From positions 1 through 56,731 of the forward strand of contig CAYOTO010000022.1 of the NCBI GenBank assembly GCA_964406945.1: 56,731 bases of DNA. Direction: 5' to 3'. The DNA comes from UBA2266 sp964406945. Its GTDB lineage: Bacteria > Planctomycetota > Phycisphaerae > Sedimentisphaerales > Anaerobacaceae. Below the pieces are notes generated by a model, which worked only from the letters and a program-made list of their open reading frames with translations, searched no databases and was not told the origin of the DNA. A program made the position numbers and the translations under genes. Below, one piece after another: positions 27,892 to 36,192 of this stretch. Position 1 is the first letter of the stretch, and each line of letters begins with the position of its first letter.

Positions 27892-27957
27892 ACCGCGGCA
27901 AATTCCGGGCTTCCGAGAACGTTTTAACCAATATTGCGAAGGAGACCAGCAGGTACT

Positions 27958-28331
27958 CTACTCCGCGTCGTGGACCTTCTTCGCAGTCACTGTAGCCACA
28001 TTATGCAATTCGGCGGCCGCAGTCGCTATGTCTCCGGTCAGCCTGGCCCCGGTTCGATTACCGTGCTGCATGAGACCCACCATAGTCTATCGCCTTATCA
28101 GCCCTGCGAGTAAGCTCCGTCTCGACCGGCCCCGCATCAAGCCGGTCCTCGTAACCGCCCGCCGAAAATCACCCGAAACCGCTCCCGAAAGCTCCTTGCC
28201 GTTGTAGGTCCCGCTATAAGAGCCCCTGAACGAATCTCCCACCCGCACAGACTCAACTCGGTAACGCCCTTGGCCTCCACTGACCCACTTATCGTCCCCA
28301 ACTTTGACTTACAGATCACACACAGCACCAT
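27958..28331 (-). pseudogene. Eroded minus-strand gene with at least two frameshifts
   Basis: Three overlapping reading frames in succession read like one protein. First comes a beta-rich piece (GRYRVESVRVGDSFRG, then SYSGTYNGKELSGAVSGDF). Second is a helical piece (YEDRLDAGPVETELTRRADK, then AIDYGGSHAA). Third is a C-terminal piece (NRTGARLTGDIATAAAELHN, ending KKVHDAE and TAG at 27958-27960). No single frame is open through all three and no start is clear. I do not recognise the family. The rest of the 27892-28544 gap has no other gene; an ATGATG at about 28380 opens only a 15-codon frame. Confidence 0.45.
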
Positions 28332-28544
28332 CGCCGGGGCAACTCTTCAAAGCTCACCTCATGCCTGCAGCCCGCCCTATGATGTTTAAAGCGATTGTGG
28401 TGCTTGTATGCGCCGGTCCGTCCTGAAATCCCTGAATTCCACTGCCTGCGCAGCTAAAGCCCGGCTCACTTCTGCTCGTTAATATTATCGGGCCTGCGTC
28501 GTTGGCCGGTCGAAGCAGTTGCAGCAGCTTTTGGAGGATGTGTG

Positions 28545-29186
28545 ATGAAACGCGCCGTGATCACAGTCGCGATACTGACCGGACTTATCGCAGTCGGAAT
28601 AATGGTCGATGGAAACGCCGCCGAATGGCCGTCGAAAAACCGGCGATGGGGAGGTTCGGCCCGAACGAAGCAGTGGCTGCGTCAGCAGCAGAGCGGCTGC
28701 GAAATACACCGCCGCACCGGCGCCGACTGCTATATCTGCCCCTGGCAGGCCGAAATAGAGACCCCGCCACGCGACGTCCCGACCTGGATCGAACCGCAGC
28801 TTCGCGACACCACCCGGGACGAAATCGAGGCGCTGCGATACCGCCTGATGATGACCGCCCAGGTAGACGAATTCGACCCTTCCGCCCTGCTTGCAATCGA
28901 AGGAGACCTCAGACTCGATCCCGGCCAGCGAAACGAACTCGTCGAAATACAACTCCAGGCCCGCCGCCTCTCCAGCGCAGTTCTGAACGACCAGCAGCGG
29001 ACGCTCATCCGCCGACTCGGCACAACCACCGACTATTTCGACCAGATACTGATCTACATCGACCCCGAACTGCGAAGGAAACTGGCGTACTGTTATAACC
29101 ACCGATACAGTTATCGAGACTGCCGGCAATGCGGCCGGTCAATGTGCGGGCGAATATCACCCGCCGGCTGCTGCTGTGGACAGTGA
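28545..29186 (+). CDS. Small secreted Cys-rich protein (hypothetical)
   Basis: 213 residues from the ATG at 28545 (TTGGAGG seven bases upstream). The signal peptide is MKRAVITVAILTGLIAVGIMV, ending before GNAAEW. An N-terminal Cys/His cluster (CEIHRRTGADCYIC) and a C-terminal one (CRQCGRSMCGR, then CCCGQ) bracket a helical middle (EIEALRYRLMMTAQVDEF, LRLDPGQRNELVEIQLQARR). The middle recalls Spy/CpxP-type or heavy-metal-sensor-like helical proteins, but the match is weak. The Cys clusters could bind metal or form disulfides. I cannot assign a function. A hairpin follows the stop codon. Confidence 0.7.
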   Translation: MKRAVITVAILTGLIAVGIMVDGNAAEWPSKNRRWGGSARTKQWLRQQQSGCEIHRRTGADCYICPWQAEIETPPRDVPTWIEPQLRDTTRDEIEALRYRLMMTAQVDEFDPSALLAIEGDLRLDPGQRNELVEIQLQARRLSSAVLNDQQRTLIRRLGTTTDYFDQILIYIDPELRRKLAYCYNHRYSYRDCRQCGRSMCGRISPAGCCCGQ

Positions 29187-29197
29187 TATGTGGGTGC

Positions 29198-29239
29198 AGC
29201 GAAAGACGTGGTGGAGCTTAACCCGTCGCGTCTTTCGCT
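29198..29239 (+). terminator. Inverted repeat after the Cys-rich gene
   Basis: Perfect 11-bp stem AGCGAAAGACG / CGTCTTTCGCT with a 20-nt loop, starting 12 bp after the stop codon. No T-run follows, so it may be a 3'-protective or weak terminator structure. Confidence 0.5.
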
Positions 29240-29265
29240 TGGCATACTGATTGCGGACTGCAACC

Positions 29266-29724
29266 ATGAATACACCGGCAAATCAGAATGTGAACGCTCA
29301 AACGATTAGTTGCCCGCCAAAAACCGCCCTCGGTTTTTCTGTAGCGACTTTGCTCATAATTAATGCAGCCGCCGTTTCATACGAACCGCCCGCAGCACTG
29401 ACCGAGCGGCCCGTACCCGAGTTTCGTGCAAACTGGAACATCCCGAAGGCACTTGTAAGATCCACACCTGATCGCGAGCTGCCGACCGTAGACTATCCCG
29501 AGTATTGCGACGGAATATACTACCACCGCATGTATGGCGGCATCCAATACCACGGCTATGGCCGCATCTACTATCATCAGCGATATGGCGGAGTCCACTA
29601 CCGCGGCTACGGTCAGGTCGACTACCGTGGATACGGCGAAATCTACTACCACCCGTACTACCGCCGCAAGTACTACCACGACTATTACCGCAGAAACTAC
29701 TATGGTGCGGATTGCGACCCTTAA
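29266..29724 (+). CDS. Tyr/Gly/His-rich repeat protein (hypothetical, probably secreted)
   Basis: 152 residues from the ATG at 29266; no clear ribosome site. Residues about 20-40 are hydrophobic (LGFSVATLLIINAAAVS) and may be a signal or anchor, preceded by a polar leader. The last 65 residues are an imperfect repeat with units such as YGGIQYHGYGRIYYHQR and YGGVHYRGYGQVDYRG, dominated by Tyr, Gly, His and Arg. Such composition occurs in surface or matrix proteins and in metal-binding low-complexity tails. No known family was recognised. It lies just after the hairpin behind the Cys-rich protein, on the same strand. Confidence 0.6.
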   Translation: MNTPANQNVNAQTISCPPKTALGFSVATLLIINAAAVSYEPPAALTERPVPEFRANWNIPKALVRSTPDRELPTVDYPEYCDGIYYHRMYGGIQYHGYGRIYYHQRYGGVHYRGYGQVDYRGYGEIYYHPYYRRKYYHDYYRRNYYGADCDP

Positions 29725-29765
29725 GTACACACCCACACCAGTACCGCCAGAATATGAATCGACGT

Positions 29766-29996
29766 TCAACCGCGAAAGTACCTAATCAACCATAAAACCA
29801 GCGTCAAAATCACCGATATGACGATGCTGCTGGTTATTGGCAGATATATCCGCCAGTTTCGCGACCCGAACTCCAGATCACCCGGCAGCCGAAACAAACC
29901 AAACCTGCCGAGCACCATGACAATCACGCCCGTCAGCGCCATCACCGCCCCGGCGATTATCAACCATTTACCAACCTGTTGCGGCCCCATATCCAT
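29766..29996 (-). CDS. DUF2905 family small membrane protein
   Basis: 76 residues, ATG at 29996. Two membrane helices (GKWLIIAGAVMALTGVIVMV and SSIVISVILTLVLWLI) flank the conserved loop LGRFGLFRLPGDLEFG, followed by IYLPIT. This is the DUF2905 pattern, a short inner-membrane protein widespread in bacteria with no assigned function. An in-frame extension to 30092 has unfavourable composition and was not used. A hairpin separates it from the O-methyltransferase gene upstream. Confidence 0.85.
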   Translation of the reverse strand: MDMGPQQVGKWLIIAGAVMALTGVIVMVLGRFGLFRLPGDLEFGSRNWRIYLPITSSIVISVILTLVLWLIRYFRG

Positions 29997-30046
29997 AGCC
30001 GCTAATTTACACGGATTCGCAAAAAGTTCAACCACCTTAGCACACC

Positions 30047-30090
30047 AAAAGGCCGCTGTGGACCGGGCGAACAGCTTAAGCCGGCACAGC
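30047..30090 (-). terminator. Hairpin plus T-run between O-methyltransferase and DUF2905
   Basis: On the minus strand, GCTGTG then CCGG pair with CCGG then CACAGC across a 14-nt loop with a two-base bulge, followed by GGCCTTTT. A second hairpin with a GCAA tetraloop (stem CCGCGGCC / GGCCGTGG) lies at 30094-30113. Together they probably end the O-methyltransferase transcript. Confidence 0.45.
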
Positions 30091-30166
30091 AATCCGCGGC
30101 CGCAAGGCCGTGGACTCTAACCGAGGATAGCCCGATCAATCGTTTTTTTGCTCGCACCGTATAGAA

Positions 30167-30868
30167 TCAGTGTTTCTTAAGCGTCAGGCTTACACCGCCC
30201 CGAACTATGGTCTCGAGTTCCGGATTCGTGGTAATCGCCTTCATGTAGTCCGGATCGGCCATGCCGGGGGTGATATTGTGGGCAATGATCATGCCGCCGG
30301 GTCTTACCTGCGGCAGGAGTTTGTCCAGGTAGTCGACGTAACCCTGTTTGTCGGCATCGAGAAAAACGATGTCGATTGTGCCTTCGAAGGATTTGATTTT
30401 CTCGTGAGCGTCTCCTTCGACGAGCGTGATTACATCGGCCAGGCCGGCTCGTTTGAAATTCGCGCGGGCGGTCGCTGCACGGCCGGGGTCGATTTCGTAT
30501 GTAGTAAGTTTACCGCCCGTCTTCTGCAGAGCCATGCCCATCCAAATACCCGAGTAGCCCGTCGACGTGCCGAGTTCGACTATGCTCTTGGCGTTCATGG
30601 ATGCGGCCATAATGCGGAGCAGTCGCCCGTCCTGCGGCGGAACATTGCGATAGCTCTGGGTGGCGCGGATGTTATCAAGAATGGCGAGAATCTTCTTTTC
30701 GTTGTCGTCCTTTGGGACCGGCGGCTTCTCCAGTTCGGCATCCCCCTGTCTGTTGCCTCGTGGCCCGCCGAATCCCCTCCGGCGAGCACCGGCCTTTGAA
30801 ACAAGCATCCCCGCTACGGCTGTTGTTGCCGAACCGGCTATGAGAGTGCGTCGATTGATAGTCTTCAT
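30167..30868 (-). CDS. Class I SAM-dependent O-methyltransferase with Tat-like signal
   Basis: 233 residues from the ATG at 30868 (AAGGAGAAACGGAGT upstream). The catalytic domain matches the catechol/caffeoyl-CoA O-methyltransferase family (COMT-like). Motif I is VELGTSTGYSGIWMG, the acidic SAM-binding position is TYEIDPGRA, and the metal-binding strand is IDIVFLDADKQGYVDYLDKL, then GGMIIAHNI. Odd: the N terminus is a twin-arginine-type signal (INRRTLIAGSATTAVAGML), followed by a Gly/Arg linker, implying export, although SAM is cytoplasmic. It may instead be a Tat-like membrane anchor. The substrate cannot be told. The neighbours give no pathway. Confidence 0.88.
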   Translation of the reverse strand: MKTINRRTLIAGSATTAVAGMLVSKAGARRRGFGGPRGNRQGDAELEKPPVPKDDNEKKILAILDNIRATQSYRNVPPQDGRLLRIMAASMNAKSIVELGTSTGYSGIWMGMALQKTGGKLTTYEIDPGRAATARANFKRAGLADVITLVEGDAHEKIKSFEGTIDIVFLDADKQGYVDYLDKLLPQVRPGGMIIAHNITPGMADPDYMKAITTNPELETIVRGGVSLTLKKH

Positions 30869-31017
30869 ACTCCGTTTCTCCTTTGCAAAATACCTGTTGT
30901 AGTGAATCACGAATATTATACCCTACCAGAAAAATAGTGGGCTCCACAGGGCACAGGTAACATGATCAGCCCGGGATTTGCCGAAAAAGCCCCACAGTTC
31001 TTTGGCCGATCTTCTAC

Positions 31018-31046
31018 TTGCATCAGAACCGTTTGCTGCGTATAAA
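31018..31046 (+). promoter_or_regulatory. Sigma-70-type promoter of ligA
   Basis: TTGCAT, a 17-bp spacer, then TATAAA. The predicted transcript start falls around 31053, only about 4 nt before the ligA ATG at 31057, so the message would be almost leaderless. This fits the absence of a ribosome-binding site there. Confidence 0.65.
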
Positions 31047-31056
31047 TTACCCGACC

Positions 31057-33051
31057 ATGGCAAAAGACCCGAAAAACCGAATCGAGCAGCTAAGAAGCGA
31101 AATTCGCCGCCACGACCACCTCTACTACGTCCTCAGTTGGCCCGAAATCTCCGACCGCCGGTACGACCGCCTCTTCACAGAACTCAAAGAACTCGAAAAC
31201 GCCCACCCGGAACTGATAACGCCCGATTCCCCCACCCAGCGCGTCTCAGGCACACCCCTGGAAGGCTTCGAGCAGATCCGCCACTCCATTCCCATGCTCA
31301 GCATAGACAACACCTACAGCGACGATGAACTGCGGGCCTTCGACGAAAGAGTCAGAAAAGCACTCGACACTGACAACTACGAATACGTCGTCGAACTCAA
31401 AATCGACGGTCTGGCAATCAGCCTCCGCTACGAGCACGGCCTGCTCGCCACCGCCACCACCCGCGGCAACGGCCGCGTCGGAGACAACGTAACCGCAAAC
31501 GTCAAAACCATCAAATCCATCCCCCTTGCCCTGCTCGACAAGAACCACATCCCCGAAGTTCTGGAAGTCCGCGGCGAAGTCTACATGCCGCTCGCCAGCT
31601 TCGGCGCACTCAACGCCGCCCGCGCCGAATCCGGCGACCCGCCCTTCGCGAATCCCCGCAACGCCGCCGCAGGCTCGCTCAAACTCCTCGATGCCCGAAT
31701 TACCGCCGAACGAAACCTCGCATTCTTCGCCTACGCCACCGGCGAAGTCTCCGAACCTCTGGCCGAAGACCACTGGCACACACTCGACCATCTCAAGAAA
31801 CTGGGCCTGCCGATCAACCCCCACCTGGAAAAAGCCGCCGACATCGAAACCGTAATCGAATTGTGCCACAGTTTCGACCACAAACGCAAGGACCTGGACT
31901 ACCAGATCGACGGCATGGTAATCAAAATCGACCGCCTCGACCAGCGAGATATCCTGGGCTACACCGGAAGAGCGCCCCGCTGGTGCATCAGCTACAAGTT
32001 CGCCGCCGAACAGGCCCAGACCAAAATAGAATCAATCGCCGTCCAGGTGGGCAAATCCGGCATTCTCACCCCCGTGGCAAACCTCACCCCCGTCCAGTTG
32101 GCCGGCACCACCGTAAAACGCGCCAGCCTGCACAATTTCGACGAGCTGGACCGCCTCGACGCCCGCAAAGGCGACACCGTAACCATCGAAAAGGCCGGCG
32201 AAATAATCCCACAGGTAGTAGCCGTAAACAAAGACCTTCGCCCGGCGGACGCAGAGCCCTTCCCCAAACCCACCGAATGTCCCAACTGCGGCAGCCCCGT
32301 CAAAAAAGATGAAAACGGCGTCTACATCCGCTGCACCAACCGCCACTGCCTCGGCCAGCTTCGAGAACGCCTCAAATACTTCGCCGGCCGCGGCCAGATG
32401 GACATCGACCAGCTCGGAGCCGCCCTCATCGACCAGCTCGTTGACAAAGCACTCGTCAAAGACTTCGCCGACCTCTACAAACTCACAAAATCCGAGCTAC
32501 AGGGCCTCGAACGCATGGCCGAAAAAAGCGCCTCGAACGTCATCAACGCCATCGAAGAAAGCAAGACCCGCCCCCTCTGGAGATTCATAACGGCTCTGGG
32601 CATCCCCCACATCGGCGGCCAGTCCGCCCAGATACTCGCCGAACACTTCGGCTCACTCGAAAAAATCATGAACGCCGACCGCGAAACCCTCGCCGAAATT
32701 GACCAGATCGGCCCCGTTATGGCAGACAGCGTGTACGACTACTTCCGCGACGAAAAGCACCGCGACACAATTCAGCGAATGCTCCAGGCCGGAGTCAAAC
32801 CCACAGAAACCCAAATCCGGCAATCCGACAAACTCGCCGGCAAAACAATCGTCGCCACCGGCTCACTCGAAAACTACACGCGTGAAGAAATCAAGCAGGC
32901 CATCCGTCAGGCCGGCGGAAAACCTTCTTCCAGTGTAAGCAAAAAGACCGATTACCTGCTCGCCGGAGAAAACGCAGGCAGCAAACTCGATAAAGCAAAG
33001 AAGCTCGGCATCAAAATAATAACCGAAGAACAGTTTCGCGGGATGATATAA
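31057..33051 (+). CDS. ligA: NAD-dependent DNA ligase LigA
   Basis: 664 residues from the ATG at 31057. It seals nicks during replication and repair using NAD. The adenylated lysine is K115 in ELKIDGLAI, the same position as in E. coli LigA. The Ia domain (DHLYYVLSWPEISDRRYD) comes first, then the nucleotidyltransferase and OB domains. The zinc finger reads CPNCGSPV and RCTNRHC. Helix-hairpin-helix repeats and a C-terminal BRCT domain (GKTIVATGSLENYTREEI, ending ITEEQFRGMI) complete it. It is full length and intact. It heads a plus-strand operon with ribD 32 bp downstream. The promoter is unusually close. Confidence 0.99.
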   Translation: MAKDPKNRIEQLRSEIRRHDHLYYVLSWPEISDRRYDRLFTELKELENAHPELITPDSPTQRVSGTPLEGFEQIRHSIPMLSIDNTYSDDELRAFDERVRKALDTDNYEYVVELKIDGLAISLRYEHGLLATATTRGNGRVGDNVTANVKTIKSIPLALLDKNHIPEVLEVRGEVYMPLASFGALNAARAESGDPPFANPRNAAAGSLKLLDARITAERNLAFFAYATGEVSEPLAEDHWHTLDHLKKLGLPINPHLEKAADIETVIELCHSFDHKRKDLDYQIDGMVIKIDRLDQRDILGYTGRAPRWCISYKFAAEQAQTKIESIAVQVGKSGILTPVANLTPVQLAGTTVKRASLHNFDELDRLDARKGDTVTIEKAGEIIPQVVAVNKDLRPADAEPFPKPTECPNCGSPVKKDENGVYIRCTNRHCLGQLRERLKYFAGRGQMDIDQLGAALIDQLVDKALVKDFADLYKLTKSELQGLERMAEKSASNVINAIEESKTRPLWRFITALGIPHIGGQSAQILAEHFGSLEKIMNADRETLAEIDQIGPVMADSVYDYFRDEKHRDTIQRMLQAGVKPTETQIRQSDKLAGKTIVATGSLENYTREEIKQAIRQAGGKPSSSVSKKTDYLLAGENAGSKLDKAKKLGIKIITEEQFRGMI

Positions 33052-33083
33052 TAACATATCCTGCGAACACCGGGGGTACGAAC

Positions 33084-34217
33084 ATGACCCAGACCGACGA
33101 AAAATTCATGCTCTCAGCCGTCAAACTCGCCGAAAAGGGAATCGGCGCCGTCGAGCCCAACCCCCCCGTCGGCTGTGTCATCGTTAAATCCGGTGCCGAA
33201 ATAGGCAAAGGCCGGCACAAAAAATTCGGCGGCCCCCACGCCGAAATAAACGCCCTCGAAGACTGCCGCAAACACGACGAAGACCCCACGGGCGCGACCA
33301 TGTACGTCACCCTTGAACCCTGCTCTCACCACGGCAAGACGCCCCCCTGCGTCGATGCAATTATCGAGGCAAAAATCGCCAGAGTCTTAATAGCCGTCCC
33401 CGACCCCTCCGAACAGGCCGGAGGCGGCGTCGAAATACTCCGCAACGCGGGCACCGATGTCCAAACCGGTCTCTGCCGGCGCCGCGCCACGTTGCCGGCC
33501 GCCCCCTTCGTAAAGGCCAACCTCACCGGCAGACCCTGGGTCATCCTCAAATGGGCCCAGAGCATCGACGGAAAAGTTGCCCGAATCGCCGGCGACCAGT
33601 GGATATCGAACGAAAAGTCCCGAAAGGACGTCCACGCCCTCCGTCGCCGCTGCCAGGCGATCCTGGTCGGCATAAACACGGTCATAGCCGACAACCCACG
33701 ACTGACCCCCAGACCCGCCCGCGGCAAGAACCCGCTCAGAATAGTACTCGACAACAACCTGCGAATGCCTCCGGACTGCAACCTGCTGCAGAGCGCCCGC
33801 GAAACCCCCGTCCTGATCCTTACCACCCAGAGAGCCGTCGGCGAGAATCCCGACTGCGCACGACACGTCACCGACTGCGGCGCCGAGCTGCTACCCACCC
33901 CCGAAGGCAGGGACCGCTCCAATCTCCACTTCCTCATCGACCACCTCGCCGCCCGTAATGTCCAGCAACTGCTGGTCGAAGGAGGCCCCGCGGTCCTCAC
34001 GTCATTTGTCGAAGAAAACCTCGTCGACGAAATCGCCGTCTACATCGCCCCCATCATCCTGGCAGGAGCCGGCGGTCCCGGCATAACGCAGCCCATGACC
34101 CGTCTGACCACCCCCACAATACTCCAGAACACCGTCGTAAAACGCTTAGGCGACAACGCCAAAATCACCGGCCTCACCGAAAAGGCCGTAACCGACCTCG
34201 AACTAACAGCCCCCTGA
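33084..34217 (+). CDS. ribD: Bifunctional riboflavin biosynthesis deaminase/reductase RibD
   Basis: 377 residues. Catalyses the second and third steps of riboflavin synthesis, deamination of the pyrimidine and NADPH reduction of its ribosyl side chain. The N-terminal zinc deaminase has H52-A-E54 in PHAEINALED and the two Cys in LEPCSHHGKTPPCVDA. The C-terminal reductase starts RPWVILKWAQSIDGKVA and contains VEGGPAVLTSFVEENLVDE. All expected motifs are present. ATG at 33084 with GGGGGT upstream. It lies between ligA and a URO-D-like gene in one operon; no other rib genes are in the window. Confidence 0.98.
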   Translation: MTQTDEKFMLSAVKLAEKGIGAVEPNPPVGCVIVKSGAEIGKGRHKKFGGPHAEINALEDCRKHDEDPTGATMYVTLEPCSHHGKTPPCVDAIIEAKIARVLIAVPDPSEQAGGGVEILRNAGTDVQTGLCRRRATLPAAPFVKANLTGRPWVILKWAQSIDGKVARIAGDQWISNEKSRKDVHALRRRCQAILVGINTVIADNPRLTPRPARGKNPLRIVLDNNLRMPPDCNLLQSARETPVLILTTQRAVGENPDCARHVTDCGAELLPTPEGRDRSNLHFLIDHLAARNVQQLLVEGGPAVLTSFVEENLVDEIAVYIAPIILAGAGGPGITQPMTRLTTPTILQNTVVKRLGDNAKITGLTEKAVTDLELTAP

Positions 34218-34221
34218 ATCA

Positions 34222-35244
34222 ATGACCAAAAGACAAATAGTAAAACTCGCCCTGCAGCACAAACCCGTCCCTTACGTTCCCTGGCACTGCACCTTCACTG
34301 TCGAAGCCGCCGACAAACTAAAAAGCCACTTTGCCACCGACGACCTCGAAACAGCTCTGGACAACCACTTTGTCAAACTCGGCAGCGACATCGGCTTCTT
34401 CGATGCACTGCCCGACAACCGCTTTCGCGATATCTTCGGCGTAATCTGGGACCGCTCCGTAGACAAGGACATCGGCATCGTCGAAAACTGCATGCTCCCC
34501 GAGCCCACAATGAGCGGCTATGACCTGCCCGACCCGCTGGACAACCGCTTCTTCGCCGCCATCCCTGAAAAACTCCGCCGACACGGGGACCGCTTCCGCA
34601 TTTTCAAGATCGGCTTCTCTCTCTACGAACGCGCCTGGACACTCCGCGGCATGGAAAATCTCATGATGGATTTCATCCTCCACCCCGCCTTCTCTCGCGA
34701 ACTGCTGGCCGCCATCGCCGACTACAACATCGCCCAGGTTCGCAAAGCCCTCGAATACGACATCGACGCCGTGTATTTCGGCGATGACTGGGGCTGCCAG
34801 AGAGGCCTTCAGATGGGCCCGGCCCTCTGGCACGAGTTCATCGGCCCGCAACTGCAGCGCATGTACTCGGTCGTACGTGACGCGGGCAAGTTCGTAATGA
34901 TTCACTCCTGCGGCAAAGTCGACGAACTCTTCGATCCACTTATCCGGATCGGCCTGCACTGTTTCAACCCCTTCCAGCCCGAAGTCATGGACGTCTTCAA
35001 CCTCCTGAGCCGCTACCGGGGCAGACTCGCATTCCACGGCGGGCTCTCCACACAGAAAACGCTGCCCTACGGCTCCCCTTCACAGGTCCAGGCCCAATCC
35101 CGGGCACTCATAGAAGCCGGCGCACGCGGCGGCTACATCTTCGCCCCTGCCCACGCCGTAGAGGGCGATGTCCCCCTCAAAAACATCATCACCTTCATCC
35201 AAACCCTCCACTGCCAGCCGGGATACAAACGAAAAAAGCCTTGA
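34222..35244 (+). CDS. Uroporphyrinogen decarboxylase (URO-D) family protein, probable methyltransferase-type
   Basis: 340 residues, ATG 4 nt after the ribD stop. The fold matches the URO-D superfamily (MTKRQIVKLALQHKP, then FGDDWGCQRGLQMGPALW). A zinc-type motif HSCGKVDEL places H228 and C230, as in the cobalamin/methyl-transfer branch (MtaA/CmuA-like) rather than haem-pathway HemE, and the haem-enzyme N-terminal signature is missing. Members of this branch in Planctomycetota often lie in sugar or methyl catabolism loci; here it follows ribD, so context does not help. True hemE activity is unlikely but not excluded. Translation is probably coupled to ribD. Confidence 0.85.
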   Translation: MTKRQIVKLALQHKPVPYVPWHCTFTVEAADKLKSHFATDDLETALDNHFVKLGSDIGFFDALPDNRFRDIFGVIWDRSVDKDIGIVENCMLPEPTMSGYDLPDPLDNRFFAAIPEKLRRHGDRFRIFKIGFSLYERAWTLRGMENLMMDFILHPAFSRELLAAIADYNIAQVRKALEYDIDAVYFGDDWGCQRGLQMGPALWHEFIGPQLQRMYSVVRDAGKFVMIHSCGKVDELFDPLIRIGLHCFNPFQPEVMDVFNLLSRYRGRLAFHGGLSTQKTLPYGSPSQVQAQSRALIEAGARGGYIFAPAHAVEGDVPLKNIITFIQTLHCQPGYKRKKP

Positions 35245-35616
35245 CCACGTCCAAGCAGCCAAGACCTTGCCCTCTCTCAAAAGTTTGCTGTCTATGGAGA
35301 GGCAACATAATGTTTTTCGCTGTCCTGACTCGAAGCCACCGGTGCCGGCGTTAATACATCCTGCTTCATTGTCCGACCGAATTGTAACAGCGTTCTCAAC
35401 GGACGAAAGAAGACGGCCGTGCACAACAAAACAAGCATGGCACCGCGGAATGTTGTCTGCCAGAAAGTCTATTCGGCTTAGAATCCACTGTTGCAATCGC
35501 GGTCAATACCGCCCATAATCGCTTCGACTGAGTGTTGTCAAATAGAAGTAGTTTCCTTTTGAGAAAGTTCTACCATTCGAGCTTCCAGACGTGAACAACA
35601 GAACAGAACGGTCTAT
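35245..35616. other. 372-bp intergenic region after the ligA operon
   Basis: Contains an imperfect hairpin at about 35268-35308 (TTGCC-TCTC / GAGA-GGCAA) followed a few bases on by TTTTT, a possible terminator for the operon. No gene, no tRNA-like T-arm and no DnaA-box match were found. It lies at the left side of the zone where strand composition changes sign. Confidence 0.35.
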
Positions 35617-36153
35617 ATGGCCCATTTGGGGGCGAATGTGCTCTTTGCACGCTCAAAGCGTGCTAAACGGCTTTCGATCACCGTTAAATCGGATTTGAGT
35701 GTGCGTGTGGCCATACCGCGGGGCTGCCCGACCGCCGCGGCCCGGGCGTTCCTGCATGTCAAAACCCCCTGGATACGAAAAAGCCTGCAGAAGTTCAGGA
35801 AAACGGGCAATATCGAGACCACCGAGGCCGCTCCCGTCGACCGAACACGAGCGCGCGCCAGACTGATCGCACGCTTGAATCATCTTGCCGCATTTTACGG
35901 ATTCGAATACAACAAGGTTGCAATACGCAATCAGAAAACACGCTGGGGAAGCTGTTCGGACAAAAACAATATTAACCTGAATATGCATCTTGTTCGACTG
36001 CCGGATCATCTTATCGACTACGTGATTGTTCATGAACTTCTGCATACCAGGATTAAGAATCACACCAAGAGATTCTGGTCCGAACTGGCCCGATATGTTC
36101 CGGATCCTAAAGCTTGTCAGAAGGAGCTGAGAAACTATCACTGCCGGCCCTGA
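35617..36153 (+). CDS. YgjP-like zinc metallopeptidase-fold protein (DUF45/M48-related)
   Basis: 178 residues. The zinc motif HELLH (residues 139-143) with a further His at 149 (IKNHTKRFW), and the signature RWGSCS at 109-114, define the YgjP-like family (DUF45, related to M48). The N terminus, FARSKRAKRLSITVKSDLSV, is the usual start of the family, so the ATG at 35617 is accepted though its ribosome site is poor. Members are cytoplasmic putative hydrolases; a nucleotide-pyrophosphatase role has been proposed for some, so the substrate is open. It directly precedes an ADP-ribosylglycohydrolase gene with a short gap. Confidence 0.9.
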   Translation: MAHLGANVLFARSKRAKRLSITVKSDLSVRVAIPRGCPTAAARAFLHVKTPWIRKSLQKFRKTGNIETTEAAPVDRTRARARLIARLNHLAAFYGFEYNKVAIRNQKTRWGSCSDKNNINLNMHLVRLPDHLIDYVIVHELLHTRIKNHTKRFWSELARYVPDPKACQKELRNYHCRP

Positions 36154-36192
36154 TTGCGTGGCTTTATTGACATACACTTTCCATTACGAAAA

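Noticed and set aside
30094..30113. SRP or 4.5S RNA-like hairpin with GCAA loop
   Set aside because: The conserved SRP core around the tetraloop is missing; treated as part of a terminator region.
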